Positions 25,726-32,700 of a stretch of DNA of 48,316 bases are shown here, piece by piece. Below the pieces are notes generated by a model. That model saw only the letters and a list, made by a program, of their open reading frames with translations. It searched no databases and was not told the DNA's origin. Within the stretch, counting starts at the first letter, position 1, and each line of letters starts with the position of its first letter. Position numbers and translations under genes: made by a program. This DNA is from a virus, in IMG/VR virus record IMGVR_UViG_3300027365_000022, positions 1 to 48,316 of that record; one strand, 5' to 3'.

Positions 25726-25939
25726 TTCTCAATGCTCCGAAGTCGGGCGTGCTGGCGCTGTCATTCACGGCAGCTTTGCGCAGCATCGGGTGGTTTACGT
25801 GGTGCCAGGTGGTGCGGGGCTGTCCATCGTTGCGCTGGAAGTAATGGATGCCGTTTTGCTCCAGCCAGCGCTTTTGTGCCGAGGCCTGCACCAGTCCGGT
25901 CAGATCAGCGATTTCTTGGTCTGTTAGTAGTCGGTCCAT
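25715..25939 (-). CDS. DUF4224 protein, possible excisionase partner
   Basis: This 74-residue protein matches DUF4224: LLTDQEIADLTGLVQASAQKRWLEQNGIHYFQRNDGQPRTTW. The family is regularly found directly upstream of, and overlapping, phage integrase genes. It looks like a short helix-turn-helix unit and could direct excision, but this is not proven for the family. GGAGG precedes the ATG. Confidence 0.8.
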   Translation of the reverse strand: MDRLLTDQEIADLTGLVQASAQKRWLEQNGIHYFQRNDGQPRTTWHHVNHPMLRKAAVNDSASTPDFGALRNGT

Positions 25940-26217
25940 GGGGCCTCCGATGTTTGTTCTTTTACTTCAACCAGCCGGTATTCGTTAAAAAACCCTCGAT
26001 ATTCTGGCCCCGGCCAGCGGCTACCCGGGTATATTTCGCGCTCTTCCAGGTGGGGCAGTACGTCGCGGTACCAGGCTTGGCGAAAGCTGTTATCGAAGTG
26101 TGATTCGTATCCGAGCGCATCAGCCAGCTGCTGGATATGAAACCACTCCGGCAGCTGGCGGACCGTCTCAAGCGCGATCGGTGGGGCGAAGAGGTCGATT
26201 TGCTGTTCTTCCGGCAT
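25924..26217 (-). CDS. Hypothetical early protein
   Basis: This 97-residue protein starts MPEEQQIDLFAPPIALETVRQLPEWFHIQQLADALGY and is mostly helical, with aromatic residues around SRWPGPEYRGFFNEYRL. I do not recognise it. CGGAGG precedes the ATG, and it overlaps the DUF4224 gene by 16 bases, consistent with co-translation in the leftward operon. Confidence 0.65.
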   Translation of the reverse strand: MPEEQQIDLFAPPIALETVRQLPEWFHIQQLADALGYESHFDNSFRQAWYRDVLPHLEEREIYPGSRWPGPEYRGFFNEYRLVEVKEQTSEAPWTDY

Positions 26218-26344
26218 GTGGCCTCCGATTCATCTGCCGTGACACCGCTCGCCAGTCCCAGTATTGCGGTTGTGGCGGTCGTGCCTGTGCGGGTTTTGGT
26301 GTGTGCTTTGCCCACTTCAGCTGGCGGGTGATTTTGTCGTTCAT
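26168..26344 (-). CDS. Short basic protein, possible
   Basis: A 58-residue frame starts at ATG 26344, overlapping the stop of the next upstream gene as ATGA, and reads MNDKITRQLKWAKHTPKPAQ followed by a Pro/Arg-rich tail. It overlaps the following gene by 50 bases. Strong positive charge is the only notable feature. Start coupling supports translation; the C-terminal part may be a shadow of the overlapping frame. Confidence 0.42.
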   Translation of the reverse strand: MNDKITRQLKWAKHTPKPAQARPPQPQYWDWRAVSRQMNRRPHAGRTANRPLRPTDRA

Positions 26345-26736
26345 GCCGCCGATTCCTCTGCCTGCAGTCGTCTACCAACCCGGGTGATCGCCGCTCTCAC
26401 TGCTCCAAGCTGCTTGCTTGCACGCATTCGTTCACGCCTGAGTTCGCGCACCTTGCGGCAGTGCTCGCAGGGTTCAGGCTCCATGTCTTCGAATACTTCG
26501 TCGTATGAATAGCCCTCGAATGGATTTTCAGTCCTGATTTCTTGCAGTTCATTCCAGGCGCGCTCGATGCAGTTAGTGCCGTGCATTAAGGAACGACTTC
26601 CATTACCTGACGCAGCCTTTATCGTGCTGACCTCAAGGTAGATGCAGGCAGCTGCTGCCTCCTGTCCAGCTTTCTTCAGCCGCCTGATCTCATCAGCCCA
26701 TTGGGCGTGATCAGCTACCAGTTTCTCGATGCTCAC
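26341..26736 (-). CDS. Hypothetical early protein with a CxxC motif
   Basis: This 131-residue protein begins at GTG 26736 and is largely helical (LVADHAQWADEIRRLKKAGQEAAAAC). Near residue 89 it has CEHCRKVRELRRERMRASKQ, a single CxxC followed by a basic helix, as in small DNA- or RNA-binding phage proteins. It overlaps the neighbouring gene at each end. Function is unknown. Confidence 0.62.
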   Translation of the reverse strand: MSIEKLVADHAQWADEIRRLKKAGQEAAAACIYLEVSTIKAASGNGSRSLMHGTNCIERAWNELQEIRTENPFEGYSYDEVFEDMEPEPCEHCRKVRELRRERMRASKQLGAVRAAITRVGRRLQAEESAA

Positions 26737-26938
26737 CTGTCACCACCTCAATCTTATCTCTGCAATCCCGCTTCGCCATCGTCACCGGGATGCCTTTGTA
26801 GTGCTCTATGCCGGCTTCTTCATCGCCCAGCATCCACGCCCGGTACCGCTCACAACTCATGCGTTCCGGGCACCACTCGCCGTCTGGGTCGAAGCAGTAC
26901 CGGCCAGCGCACCGGGATACGTCAAGTGGCAGGGTCAT
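26711..26938 (-). CDS. Small Cys-rich early protein
   Basis: This 75-residue protein has five cysteines in a pattern that could hold zinc: SRCAGRYCFDPDGEWCPERMSCERYRAW, with a further one in KRDCRDKI. I do not recognise a family. AAGGAG precedes the ATG, and the start shares bases with the previous stop (TAATG). Confidence 0.65.
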   Translation of the reverse strand: MTLPLDVSRCAGRYCFDPDGEWCPERMSCERYRAWMLGDEEAGIEHYKGIPVTMAKRDCRDKIEVVTGEHRETGS

Positions 26939-27162
26939 TAGGTTTCTCCTTGGCTCATCGACTTCAGCTTGTCTGCCAGCGCCTTGAAGTGAATGGCGTC
27001 CTGACTATCCCCATACCGCAACTCTTCAAGTAGGCACCAAAGCCTTCGTGTTGAGATTGTTTTTTGCTGCTCACAAATCCGATATAGGTCGGCAAGCCTG
27101 TCGCCTCGTGCCCGGCTTGCGGCCTTCGCAATGGTTGTGTTGTAGTCGTATGGATCGCTCAT
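26938..27162 (-). CDS. Hypothetical early protein
   Basis: This 74-residue helical protein reads MSDPYDYNTTIAKAASRARGD and then LADLYRICEQQKTISTRRLWCLLEELRYG. No motif is recognised. It is tightly packed between neighbours with GGGGTGAGG upstream of the ATG. Confidence 0.6.
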   Translation of the reverse strand: MSDPYDYNTTIAKAASRARGDRLADLYRICEQQKTISTRRLWCLLEELRYGDSQDAIHFKALADKLKSMSQGET

Positions 27163-27165
27163 TCC

Positions 27166-27288
27166 TCACCCCTCGCTGCCTTTCTCACCCTTCTTACCTT
27201 GAGTCACTGTGTGTTTACACATAACAACGGTTTCATTGCGACCCTGCGGGTCGCTGTTTCTACCGGGATTTTCTGTCTCGTTTGTCAT
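27166..27288 (-). CDS. 40-residue early peptide
   Basis: A short frame starts at ATG 27288 with TTGGAGG eight bases upstream and stops just before the next start. The product (MTNETENPGRNSDPQGRNET, then a basic KKGEKGSEG end) is hydrophilic and probably disordered. Support comes from the good ribosome site and close fit, not from similarity. Confidence 0.48.
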   Translation of the reverse strand: MTNETENPGRNSDPQGRNETVVMCKHTVTQGKKGEKGSEG

Positions 27289-27337
27289 CGGTCTAGCCTC
27301 CAAGTTGGCCACCCCGCAGGGCGCTATAAGCAAGGGG

Positions 27338-27580
27338 TTATGACGCTCTCACCGGTACGTATACCGGACACCAGCGCAGCACCCTGCCAACGCAGCCATC
27401 CCACCCTTCACCATCTTCCTCGGTTCCGCATTTCCGCTGGAAAACTCCCTTGCCTGGGTATTTCACGTACCACGCTGGCTCAATATCACCAGTATCCCAC
27501 TCAGCGATATAACACCCCTCGGCTGGTGGGTTTTCGCTGCGATCCTTCCAGTCTGGCAGGCCATCTTTTACGCTTACCAT
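27338..27580 (-). CDS. DUF551-like protein
   Basis: This 80-residue protein begins MVSVKDGLPDWKDRSENPPAEG and ends RVLRWCPVYVPV, the pattern of DUF551 proteins (W-I-S-V-K-D-x-L-P ... W-x-P), common in early regions of enterobacterial phages. Their function is unknown. ATG 27580 is chosen because AGGAGG lies five bases upstream; two upstream in-frame starts lack this. Confidence 0.65.
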   Translation of the reverse strand: MVSVKDGLPDWKDRSENPPAEGCYIAEWDTGDIEPAWYVKYPGKGVFQRKCGTEEDGEGWDGCVGRVLRWCPVYVPVRAS

Positions 27581-27658
27581 TAGATCCTCCTGCGCCATAA
27601 CAATCATTTAAATTCGGACGTCGCTAAAGCTCCGCCAATTAAAACTAGGGTTAGTGTT

Positions 27659-27925
27659 CTATTCGCCGTAGTCCTCAAGCTGCTGGCGTTCAGCAGCTTC
27701 AACAGGCACACCGTCAACCCTCGCGGCAATCGCCGCCCACGTGGGCTGATACTCCGGCCAGTCCTTTTCCACTACGACACATTCAAGCGGCTGTTTCCCG
27801 TTCAGTTCTCGCATCGCCTCGATTTTTACGCACGCCAAGTAAAACGCCTGGTACTCCTCTTTAGTCAAACCTGCGGCGTCAATGTCAGATCGCTTTAAAA
27901 CCACATATCTATTTTCGCGTTTCAT
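27659..27925 (-). CDS. Hypothetical early protein
   Basis: This 88-residue protein begins MKRENRYVVLKRSDIDAAGLTKEEYQAF and continues ECVVVEKDWPEYQPTWAAIAARVDGV. It resembles small alpha/beta phage proteins of unknown function. ATG 27925 overlaps the stop of the 35-residue membrane protein (ATGA); the longer open frame to 28150 would cover two other genes and is rejected. Confidence 0.65.
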   Translation of the reverse strand: MKRENRYVVLKRSDIDAAGLTKEEYQAFYLACVKIEAMRELNGKQPLECVVVEKDWPEYQPTWAAIAARVDGVPVEAAERQQLEDYGE

Positions 27926-28029
27926 CCCGCCACCCACTGATAAATCCCATATCCGACACCGGACACCACTGCTACAACAATCACGATGGCGATGTAGGGC
28001 AGGGCGCGGAAGAATTTGTTGCCTGTCAT
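27922..28029 (-). CDS. 35-residue single-pass membrane peptide
   Basis: This tiny gene encodes MTGNKFFRALPYIAIVIVVA followed by VVSGVGYGIYQWVAG. One membrane helix (residues 11-30) spans nearly the whole peptide. Its ATG and stop each overlap neighbouring genes by four bases (ATGA at both ends), which strongly supports translation. Such peptides can modulate host membrane proteins or act as small holins; the role here is unknown. Confidence 0.68.
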   Translation of the reverse strand: MTGNKFFRALPYIAIVIVVAVVSGVGYGIYQWVAG

Positions 28030-28259
28030 GATTGCGCTTCCTTATTGCTGTCCATCTGTGCCTTGTGCTGCCTGGCGCATTCCGCCGGGCAATAGGGTTT
28101 GGTTTTGAACGGCGGCTTGTCGCAGTCCGGTCGGCCGCATTTCCGACCACTGTAACTCCTGAGTCTCAGTGTTCTTCCGTACAGCGCTGCGTCCGCTTGA
28201 GCTGTCATCGGCGCTGTTATAGCTCCAGCCATGACTAGGACTAAAAGTGCTTTTTTCAC
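28026..28259 (-). CDS. Exported Cys-rich small protein
   Basis: This 77-residue protein begins at GTG 28259 after AAGGAGG and has a signal peptide (VKKALLVLVMAGAITAPMTAQADA). The mature part holds four cysteines in KCGRPDCDKPPFKTKPYCPAEC, a compact Cys-rich or zinc-binding pattern. Overlaps of four bases link it to both neighbours. An exported protein inside an early phage operon suggests action in the periplasm, for example against superinfection, but there is no direct evidence. Confidence 0.68.
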   Translation of the reverse strand: MKKALLVLVMAGAITAPMTAQADAALYGRTLRLRSYSGRKCGRPDCDKPPFKTKPYCPAECARQHKAQMDSNKEAQS

Positions 28260-29329
28260 GACTGCACCTCCTTGGCCTTCTGGCTTAGCTCATCTACACG
28301 CTTATGCATAAAATCAGTCAACATCCAGTCGATCCCCTGCCAATCTGTGTAATCACGCACAAACTGCTTGATCACCTGCGCATCGTGCTGGGCTAAGCTG
28401 TGCTCTGACTTCCGCTTAAGCACGGCCTTTGCATCATCGGCATACGCTGGTGTTACTTCGCCGGCATGAGCAAGCATGTGAAGCACTGACTGGCATGATG
28501 TCAGTTCGCGCACCAGTTCTGACTGATAGGCGATCAGCTGATCGCGCTCTTCCCGCAGCTTCGAGTTATCGTTTTTCTCTTCCTGTATAACTTTGGCTGC
28601 TCCAGTGACTTGCAGCTTGCGCATCTCAACTTCGTGGCGTAACTCTTTCAGCTCTTTCACAGCTTCAGGTACACGCCCCTCAACACATGATGACAGTGCA
28701 TCATTGTCGTCATGTTGGCCCCACTCGAACCCTCGTTTGGCACCCTCTGCATAATGTAGATCGCACATTGCAGCTTCTCGGTTGTGCAACCGCTCCACCT
28801 CGGCCTGTAGCTGCTCATTCTCAGCAGTCAGTACGGCATTAGCTTCCCGCTCACTTTCGATTGCCTCCGGCGAGTTTTCAGCGGCCAGCTGCTGGCCCTT
28901 TTCAATCATTAAAGCGCCTGCAGCTTTTGCTGAATCCATGCCTCGCTTGGCTGCGTTGAGCTGCGCCTGCAGCTGCTCCACCTCTGCCTTCAGCTGATCG
29001 CGCTCTTGCAGGATTTCGATCAGGTGCTGCGGACTCATGACAACTGGACAGACAAGTGTTTCCAGATTGTCATGATCATCGCCGCCGTATATCCAGCAGT
29101 CCTCATTTCCGAACTGGCGGAATCGTTCGATCCGAAGCTGGCGGTTGTGCTGGCCCTCTCGTTCGGCCTCTTCGATAATCAGCCCGTTACGGCGCGTGAG
29201 TTTTTCTACCTCGCCCCGCAGCCGCTCAATTTCCTCAGCTGCCAACGATACGGTTACCGGCTCGTCTGTTTCTCCGGCTGCTGCCATGCGCTGTGCCAGT
29301 GCGTGCAGCTCTGCAATCAGGTCACTCAT
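28256..29329 (-). CDS. Coiled-coil early protein
   Basis: This 357-residue protein is mostly coiled coil (residues 40-60, 105-205, 235-285) rich in Glu, Gln, Leu and Lys. A short non-coil segment near 75-105 reads NEDCWIYGGDDHDNLETLVCPV, resembling the Ea22-like accessory proteins of lambdoid phages. The C-terminal 60 residues (VIKQFVRDYTDWQGIDWMLTDFMH) form a helical end domain. No catalytic motif is visible. It overlaps the exported protein gene by ATGA. Confidence 0.62.
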   Translation of the reverse strand: MSDLIAELHALAQRMAAAGETDEPVTVSLAAEEIERLRGEVEKLTRRNGLIIEEAEREGQHNRQLRIERFRQFGNEDCWIYGGDDHDNLETLVCPVVMSPQHLIEILQERDQLKAEVEQLQAQLNAAKRGMDSAKAAGALMIEKGQQLAAENSPEAIESEREANAVLTAENEQLQAEVERLHNREAAMCDLHYAEGAKRGFEWGQHDDNDALSSCVEGRVPEAVKELKELRHEVEMRKLQVTGAAKVIQEEKNDNSKLREERDQLIAYQSELVRELTSCQSVLHMLAHAGEVTPAYADDAKAVLKRKSEHSLAQHDAQVIKQFVRDYTDWQGIDWMLTDFMHKRVDELSQKAKEVQS

Positions 29330-29810
29330 TGGCTTGCTCCTTCTGCTGGATCTCTTTCATATGCTCATGGCAGCACGCACCATACCCCATCCAGAGTTGA
29401 TTCGATGGGCGGCCGCAGTGGCAAACAGGGAAGGGGTCTGCTTTGTTGGCGTCGTAGTAGGCTTGAGGGTCATCTGACCAAGGCTCGCTTTCGTCAGGGA
29501 TAAGGCCAGGGCCGTCCAAGCCGTTATGTACCCATACCATTGCAGCCTCAGCCCCTTGGCCGCGCTGCCATTGAATCCATGCGGCTTGGTTGGCAGCGAT
29601 CATGTTGTTCATGATTTCGCCATCTCGCTGCATGCCTTCTCGCAACCGCTCGATCACGCTCATCGCACGCTCAAGCTCCACCCTGCGGCCAATCATCCGG
29701 GCCATTACCGGATCATCGCCGGTTATGCCTTCTGCCTGACGGATGCCTATCCGCTTTTGCAGGTCTTCCAGGACGTTGCGCATGTTGGCAATCTCAGTCA
29801 CGACGTTCAT
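29322..29810 (-). CDS. Hypothetical early protein with C-terminal Cys/His cluster
   Basis: This 162-residue protein starts at ATG 29810 (AGGAG eight bases upstream); the in-frame TTG at 29828 is not needed. The N-terminal half is helical (ITGDDPVMARMIGRRVELERAMSV). The end has FPVCHCGRPSNQLWMGYGACCHEHM, a Cys/His cluster that may bind zinc. It is of unknown function and overlaps neighbours on both sides. Confidence 0.62.
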   Translation of the reverse strand: MNVVTEIANMRNVLEDLQKRIGIRQAEGITGDDPVMARMIGRRVELERAMSVIERLREGMQRDGEIMNNMIAANQAAWIQWQRGQGAEAAMVWVHNGLDGPGLIPDESEPWSDDPQAYYDANKADPFPVCHCGRPSNQLWMGYGACCHEHMKEIQQKEQANE

Positions 29811-29973
29811 CGTCTTCACTCCTCTCAAACTCGGTGCATTTCACAATCACCAGCCGCTCGCCATCCTCATGCTTTAACACCAGGTGAGGCATGGTGCTAA
29901 AGGGCAGGTGGCTGCAGTTGTAAGCTGCGCGTTTACAGCTGGCGCACATGGAGCCTTTGGGGATGTACTTCAT
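29794..29973 (-). CDS. Small zinc-finger-like early protein
   Basis: This 59-residue protein begins MKYIPKGSMCASCKRAAYNC, giving C-x-x-C ... C-x-H-L, then a beta-rich end (HLVLKHEDGERLVIVKCTEFER). ATG 29973 overlaps the previous stop as ATGA, and GGAG precedes it; the in-frame ATG 30000 lies inside the preceding gene. It is of unknown function and probably binds zinc. Confidence 0.66.
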   Translation of the reverse strand: MKYIPKGSMCASCKRAAYNCSHLPFSTMPHLVLKHEDGERLVIVKCTEFERSEDDERRD

Positions 29974-30533
29974 GCGGTTCTCCAGGGGCGTTTGAGCCAT
30001 TGCAGGCTGAAGCCGTCGCCGGACAGGGTTTCGGCCATGAAGCTGCGTTCGAGCAGGCCTTGTTCTGACTGCTCTAGCAGACCCTTTTCACGCAGGTGTT
30101 CGCGGTGTTCGCGCATGCGTTTGGTGCGTTCGGCTGGATCGATGCCGAGTGATTCAAAGACGCGCTGCAGGCGGGTGCGGGTGATGCCGGCCGTGGTGCA
30201 GATTTGCTGGGTGGTCATGGACATATCGGTTATCAGCTTCTCGATGTAGTCCATGTCGAGCTTGGCGTCTGCTGCTTTGGCGCGCTGTTCGTACCGCCAG
30301 GCATCGACTTTTGCTTGTCGTGCTTCGAGGTTGATGCCCATGGATCCTTCAGCCAGTTTGCGCAGCAGGTCGACGTTGACGTTGTAGCGCTTTGCGATAT
30401 CCCCGATGCTGAGCTTTGCTGCTTTCAGGTCGCGGGTGATGGGGTCGATCTGTTCGCGTATTCGCTGACGGGCTGCGTGGCCTCGGCCACGGACAGTCTT
30501 GTCTTCGAAGAACGCGCGGTATCGTCGTGCCAT
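29970..30533 (-). CDS. Helix-turn-helix protein
   Basis: This 187-residue basic protein has two helix-turn-helix-like segments: LSIGDIAKRYNVNVDLLRKLAEG (about residues 40-63) and MTTQQICTTAGITRTRLQRVFESLG (about 110-134), separated by a charged linker. It probably binds DNA. AAGGAGG lies five bases before ATG 30533; the longer frame to 30707 lacks support. It could be an early regulator, since phages often encode several. Confidence 0.66.
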   Translation of the reverse strand: MARRYRAFFEDKTVRGRGHAARQRIREQIDPITRDLKAAKLSIGDIAKRYNVNVDLLRKLAEGSMGINLEARQAKVDAWRYEQRAKAADAKLDMDYIEKLITDMSMTTQQICTTAGITRTRLQRVFESLGIDPAERTKRMREHREHLREKGLLEQSEQGLLERSFMAETLSGDGFSLQWLKRPWRTA

Positions 30534-30543
30534 GGTTGCCTCC

Positions 30544-30798
30544 TTACTGTGTGTGCATCCGGCGCCCTGCAAGGCGGCACAGGGCTTCGATGTCGGTCTG
30601 AAGTTCGTAGCGGTTGGGGTGGAGCGTGAAGCGCTCGGACCCCATACTGGCGCTGACGCCAGTGCTGTCGATCTGCAGGGTGATGCCGTTTGGCAGGTGG
30701 CCGGCAAGGTGGCTGATGCAGTCGGCCATGAGTTTGGGTTGGGCGGCTGGCGCGTTCTGCTGGTATTGCTTAACCGCTCGGTTGATTGCGTTCATCAT
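30544..30798 (-). CDS. Hypothetical early protein
   Basis: This 84-residue protein begins MMNAINRAVKQYQQNAPAAQ, with a small alpha/beta body (LPNGITLQIDSTGVSASMGSERFTLHPNRYELQTDIE). I do not recognise it. It overlaps the HNH gene by 29 bases. Confidence 0.58.
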   Translation of the reverse strand: MMNAINRAVKQYQQNAPAAQPKLMADCISHLAGHLPNGITLQIDSTGVSASMGSERFTLHPNRYELQTDIEALCRLAGRRMHTQ

Positions 30799-31399
30799 CG
30801 GGGCGCTTCCTTTTGCGGTGCTGGATTCTGAGCTGCGCGATTGCCTGGGCAGCCGGTTTCAGCTCTGGTTCAACTTTGATCAGACCTGTCTTGTTGAGCA
30901 CAACCAGTTCAGCTCGGCTGATCAGCATCAAGTTGTCGAGCGTGATGTGGGTTCGATCACCATCTTTGAAGATCACGACATGCCCCTCTGGTATGGGGCC
31001 GTGATGTTCTTCCCATAGCAGGCGGTGCACTTCGACGTAGTCGTGAACGGTGTTGCCGGTGTCGGTAACCTTGCGTTGCAGGTAGCCTTCTTTTGTCGTC
31101 CGCTCGGTGCCGATCGGGCGCCAGGTGTGAGGCTTCTGGCCCTTCTTGAAGCTGGTTCGGTTTGGCCGCTTTGCGCCACCGCCTGCAGGTCTGTTTTCGC
31201 TGGTGAATTGGCCGGTGCGACCGGTGCGCCAGCCATGGCGTGTGCAGGTGGCTTTGATCGTTTCGAGGCTGAGGTTGGTGCCGAAGCGCTTGTTGAACGC
31301 TTCGGTCAGTTCTTTTCTGGGCATCTCGCACTCCAGCTTTAAAAAGGTCAGCTCGGCCTCTGTGTAGGCGTGCGGCTTGACGCCTTTTCTACCCGCCAT
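30770..31399 (-). CDS. HNH endonuclease
   Basis: This 209-residue protein has an N-terminal helix-turn-helix (ELTEAFNKRFGTNLSLETIKATCTR, about residues 30-54) and an HNH_3-type nuclease at about 115-160. The first catalytic His is in YVEVHRLLW (His125), followed by GHVVIFKDGDRTHITLDNLMLI with His140 and Asn156. Such genes are free-standing homing-like or packaging-assisting nucleases. It lies inside the leftward operon rather than beside terminase, so a homing or recombination role is more likely. Confidence 0.86.
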   Translation of the reverse strand: MAGRKGVKPHAYTEAELTFLKLECEMPRKELTEAFNKRFGTNLSLETIKATCTRHGWRTGRTGQFTSENRPAGGGAKRPNRTSFKKGQKPHTWRPIGTERTTKEGYLQRKVTDTGNTVHDYVEVHRLLWEEHHGPIPEGHVVIFKDGDRTHITLDNLMLISRAELVVLNKTGLIKVEPELKPAAQAIAQLRIQHRKRKRPDDERNQPSG

Positions 31400-31625
31400 G
31401 ATTGAGCAGCCTCCCGGTTACCTCCTTGTCGATCAGGCCTTCACGCTTCATCTTTTCAGCTTTGAGCACCAGGTCTGCGTTCTGGATGATCTGCTGGCTG
31501 ATGACGGTGATGCCGCGTGCGCGGTCGAGTTCCTGCTCCAGGTCTTCGCCTTTCAGCGTTTCATCGCCCAGACGCTCGAGCTGTAAGAACAGGTGGTCGT
31601 TCAGGTCGGAGAGTTTGTTTTTCAT
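31389..31625 (-). CDS. Conserved-looking small early protein
   Basis: This 78-residue helical protein (LNDHLFLQLERLGDETLKGEDLEQELDRARGI) has the pattern of a small phage protein often seen next to early regulators. Function is unknown. It has CTGGAG upstream and overlaps the HNH start by 11 bases. Confidence 0.68.
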   Translation of the reverse strand: MKNKLSDLNDHLFLQLERLGDETLKGEDLEQELDRARGITVISQQIIQNADLVLKAEKMKREGLIDKEVTGRLLNHGG

Positions 31626-31627
31626 TG

Positions 31628-32524
31628 TTAGTCTCCAGCGTGTGCTTTGTAGCCGCGTTCAGATCGTGCTTCCTGTTCCAGTTCCAATACATAGCCGATA
31701 CAGCACATGGCATGGGCCATATGCGGCTTTTGGCTTTCGGGGTCCAGGTATTCACCGGAGCGGCGGGCGTTGATATGGCGAAGAGCCGCAGCGGTGTAGC
31801 GCTCGATGGCATCCTCAACCTTGCGCCAGTTGTCGGGGCTGTACTTGGCTGCGCCAAAGGTCAGCACTTCAGCCATGGCTCGCTCAGCCAAGGGCGGGAT
31901 AAGGTCGAAGCGGGGCTTGTCTGCATCGTGCTTGATGCCGGTGACCATTTTGGTGTCGTCACCGGAATGGTCCTGTTTCAGCTGCTGGCGCTTTGCTTCG
32001 AGTTCTGCGGGATCGCCTTCGGCCATTTTCCCGGCGTGGTAAATATGGTCTGAACTGTCCGGAATCTCCGGTTGGTTGAGCGTGACGCGTGGATGAATAA
32101 CGCGGTCTACGCTGCCGGGGTTGGGAGCTGTGCAGCCAATCCATTGTTTCAAGCCGCTTTCCCAGTGCTCCCAGCCATACTGGCCCAGCCGGAAATAGTA
32201 GCTGCCGATTACGTGGGTGGCGGTGTCGAGTGGCGGCAGTGCTTCAAGGTTGTTTAACACATCATCCGCTGGACAGGGGGCGTGCAGCCAGCAATCCCTA
32301 TCAGTGCGCCAGAACCACCACTCGCCATCGTGCGCTACTTTGTACCAGCCGGGAACATGGCCGGCGCCGCCGGTGCTCCAGTAGTGAGCTGTTGCCGGCC
32401 TCTGGTCGACTGGCTCGATGCGCTTGTCGACGTGGTGCTGTTCGTCGCCTGCGTCTTCTAGGTAGTGCAGGCCGTCGTTTCCGTTCTGGCCGACTACATC
32501 CATACGGCTCATTTCAGATGCCAT
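31628..32524 (-). CDS. dATP/dGTP diphosphohydrolase-like protein
   Basis: This 298-residue protein has a C-terminal domain at about residues 190-290 of the DUF5664/dATP-dGTP diphosphohydrolase type: GIKHDADKPRFDLIPPLAERAMAE, LTFGAAKYSPDNWRKVEDAIERYTAAALRH, ending HMAHAMCCIGYVLELE. It belongs to the all-alpha (MazG-like) superfamily, which cleaves nucleoside triphosphates and can reshape nucleotide pools. The N-terminal 185 residues are a Trp/Tyr-rich extension (HVPGWYKVAHDGEWWFWRTDR) not usual for the family. GAGGAG precedes the ATG. Confidence 0.75.
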   Translation of the reverse strand: MASEMSRMDVVGQNGNDGLHYLEDAGDEQHHVDKRIEPVDQRPATAHYWSTGGAGHVPGWYKVAHDGEWWFWRTDRDCWLHAPCPADDVLNNLEALPPLDTATHVIGSYYFRLGQYGWEHWESGLKQWIGCTAPNPGSVDRVIHPRVTLNQPEIPDSSDHIYHAGKMAEGDPAELEAKRQQLKQDHSGDDTKMVTGIKHDADKPRFDLIPPLAERAMAEVLTFGAAKYSPDNWRKVEDAIERYTAAALRHINARRSGEYLDPESQKPHMAHAMCCIGYVLELEQEARSERGYKAHAGD

Positions 32525-32700
32525 CCTGCTATCTCCTCTGGATTGATACGGTTGCCCTTCATGTCGTGCCAGATCGGGGCTGTGTCGGTGTTGCCGGGGT
32601 GGTTGGGCCGGATGCCTTCAATCTGGCGACCGGCGATCAGTTCGATGATCAGTGGCTTGCCCAGTGCCGGCAGGTCGGCGGGTGGGTTGAATGGTTTCAT
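32509..32700 (-). CDS. Hypothetical early protein
   Basis: This 63-residue beta-rich protein (LPALGKPLIIELIAGRQIEGIRPNH, GNTDTAPIWHDMKG) is coupled to the upstream gene by ATGA and overlaps the next by 16 bases. It resembles small DUF551-type or Trp-ending phage proteins but is not clearly identified. Confidence 0.58.
   Translation of the reverse strand: MKPFNPPADLPALGKPLIIELIAGRQIEGIRPNHPGNTDTAPIWHDMKGNRINPEEIAGWHLK

Noticed and set aside
31628-32524. Evidence for a modified (Z-type) genome
   Set aside because: The diphosphohydrolase alone is not enough; no PurZ or dedicated polymerase is present.
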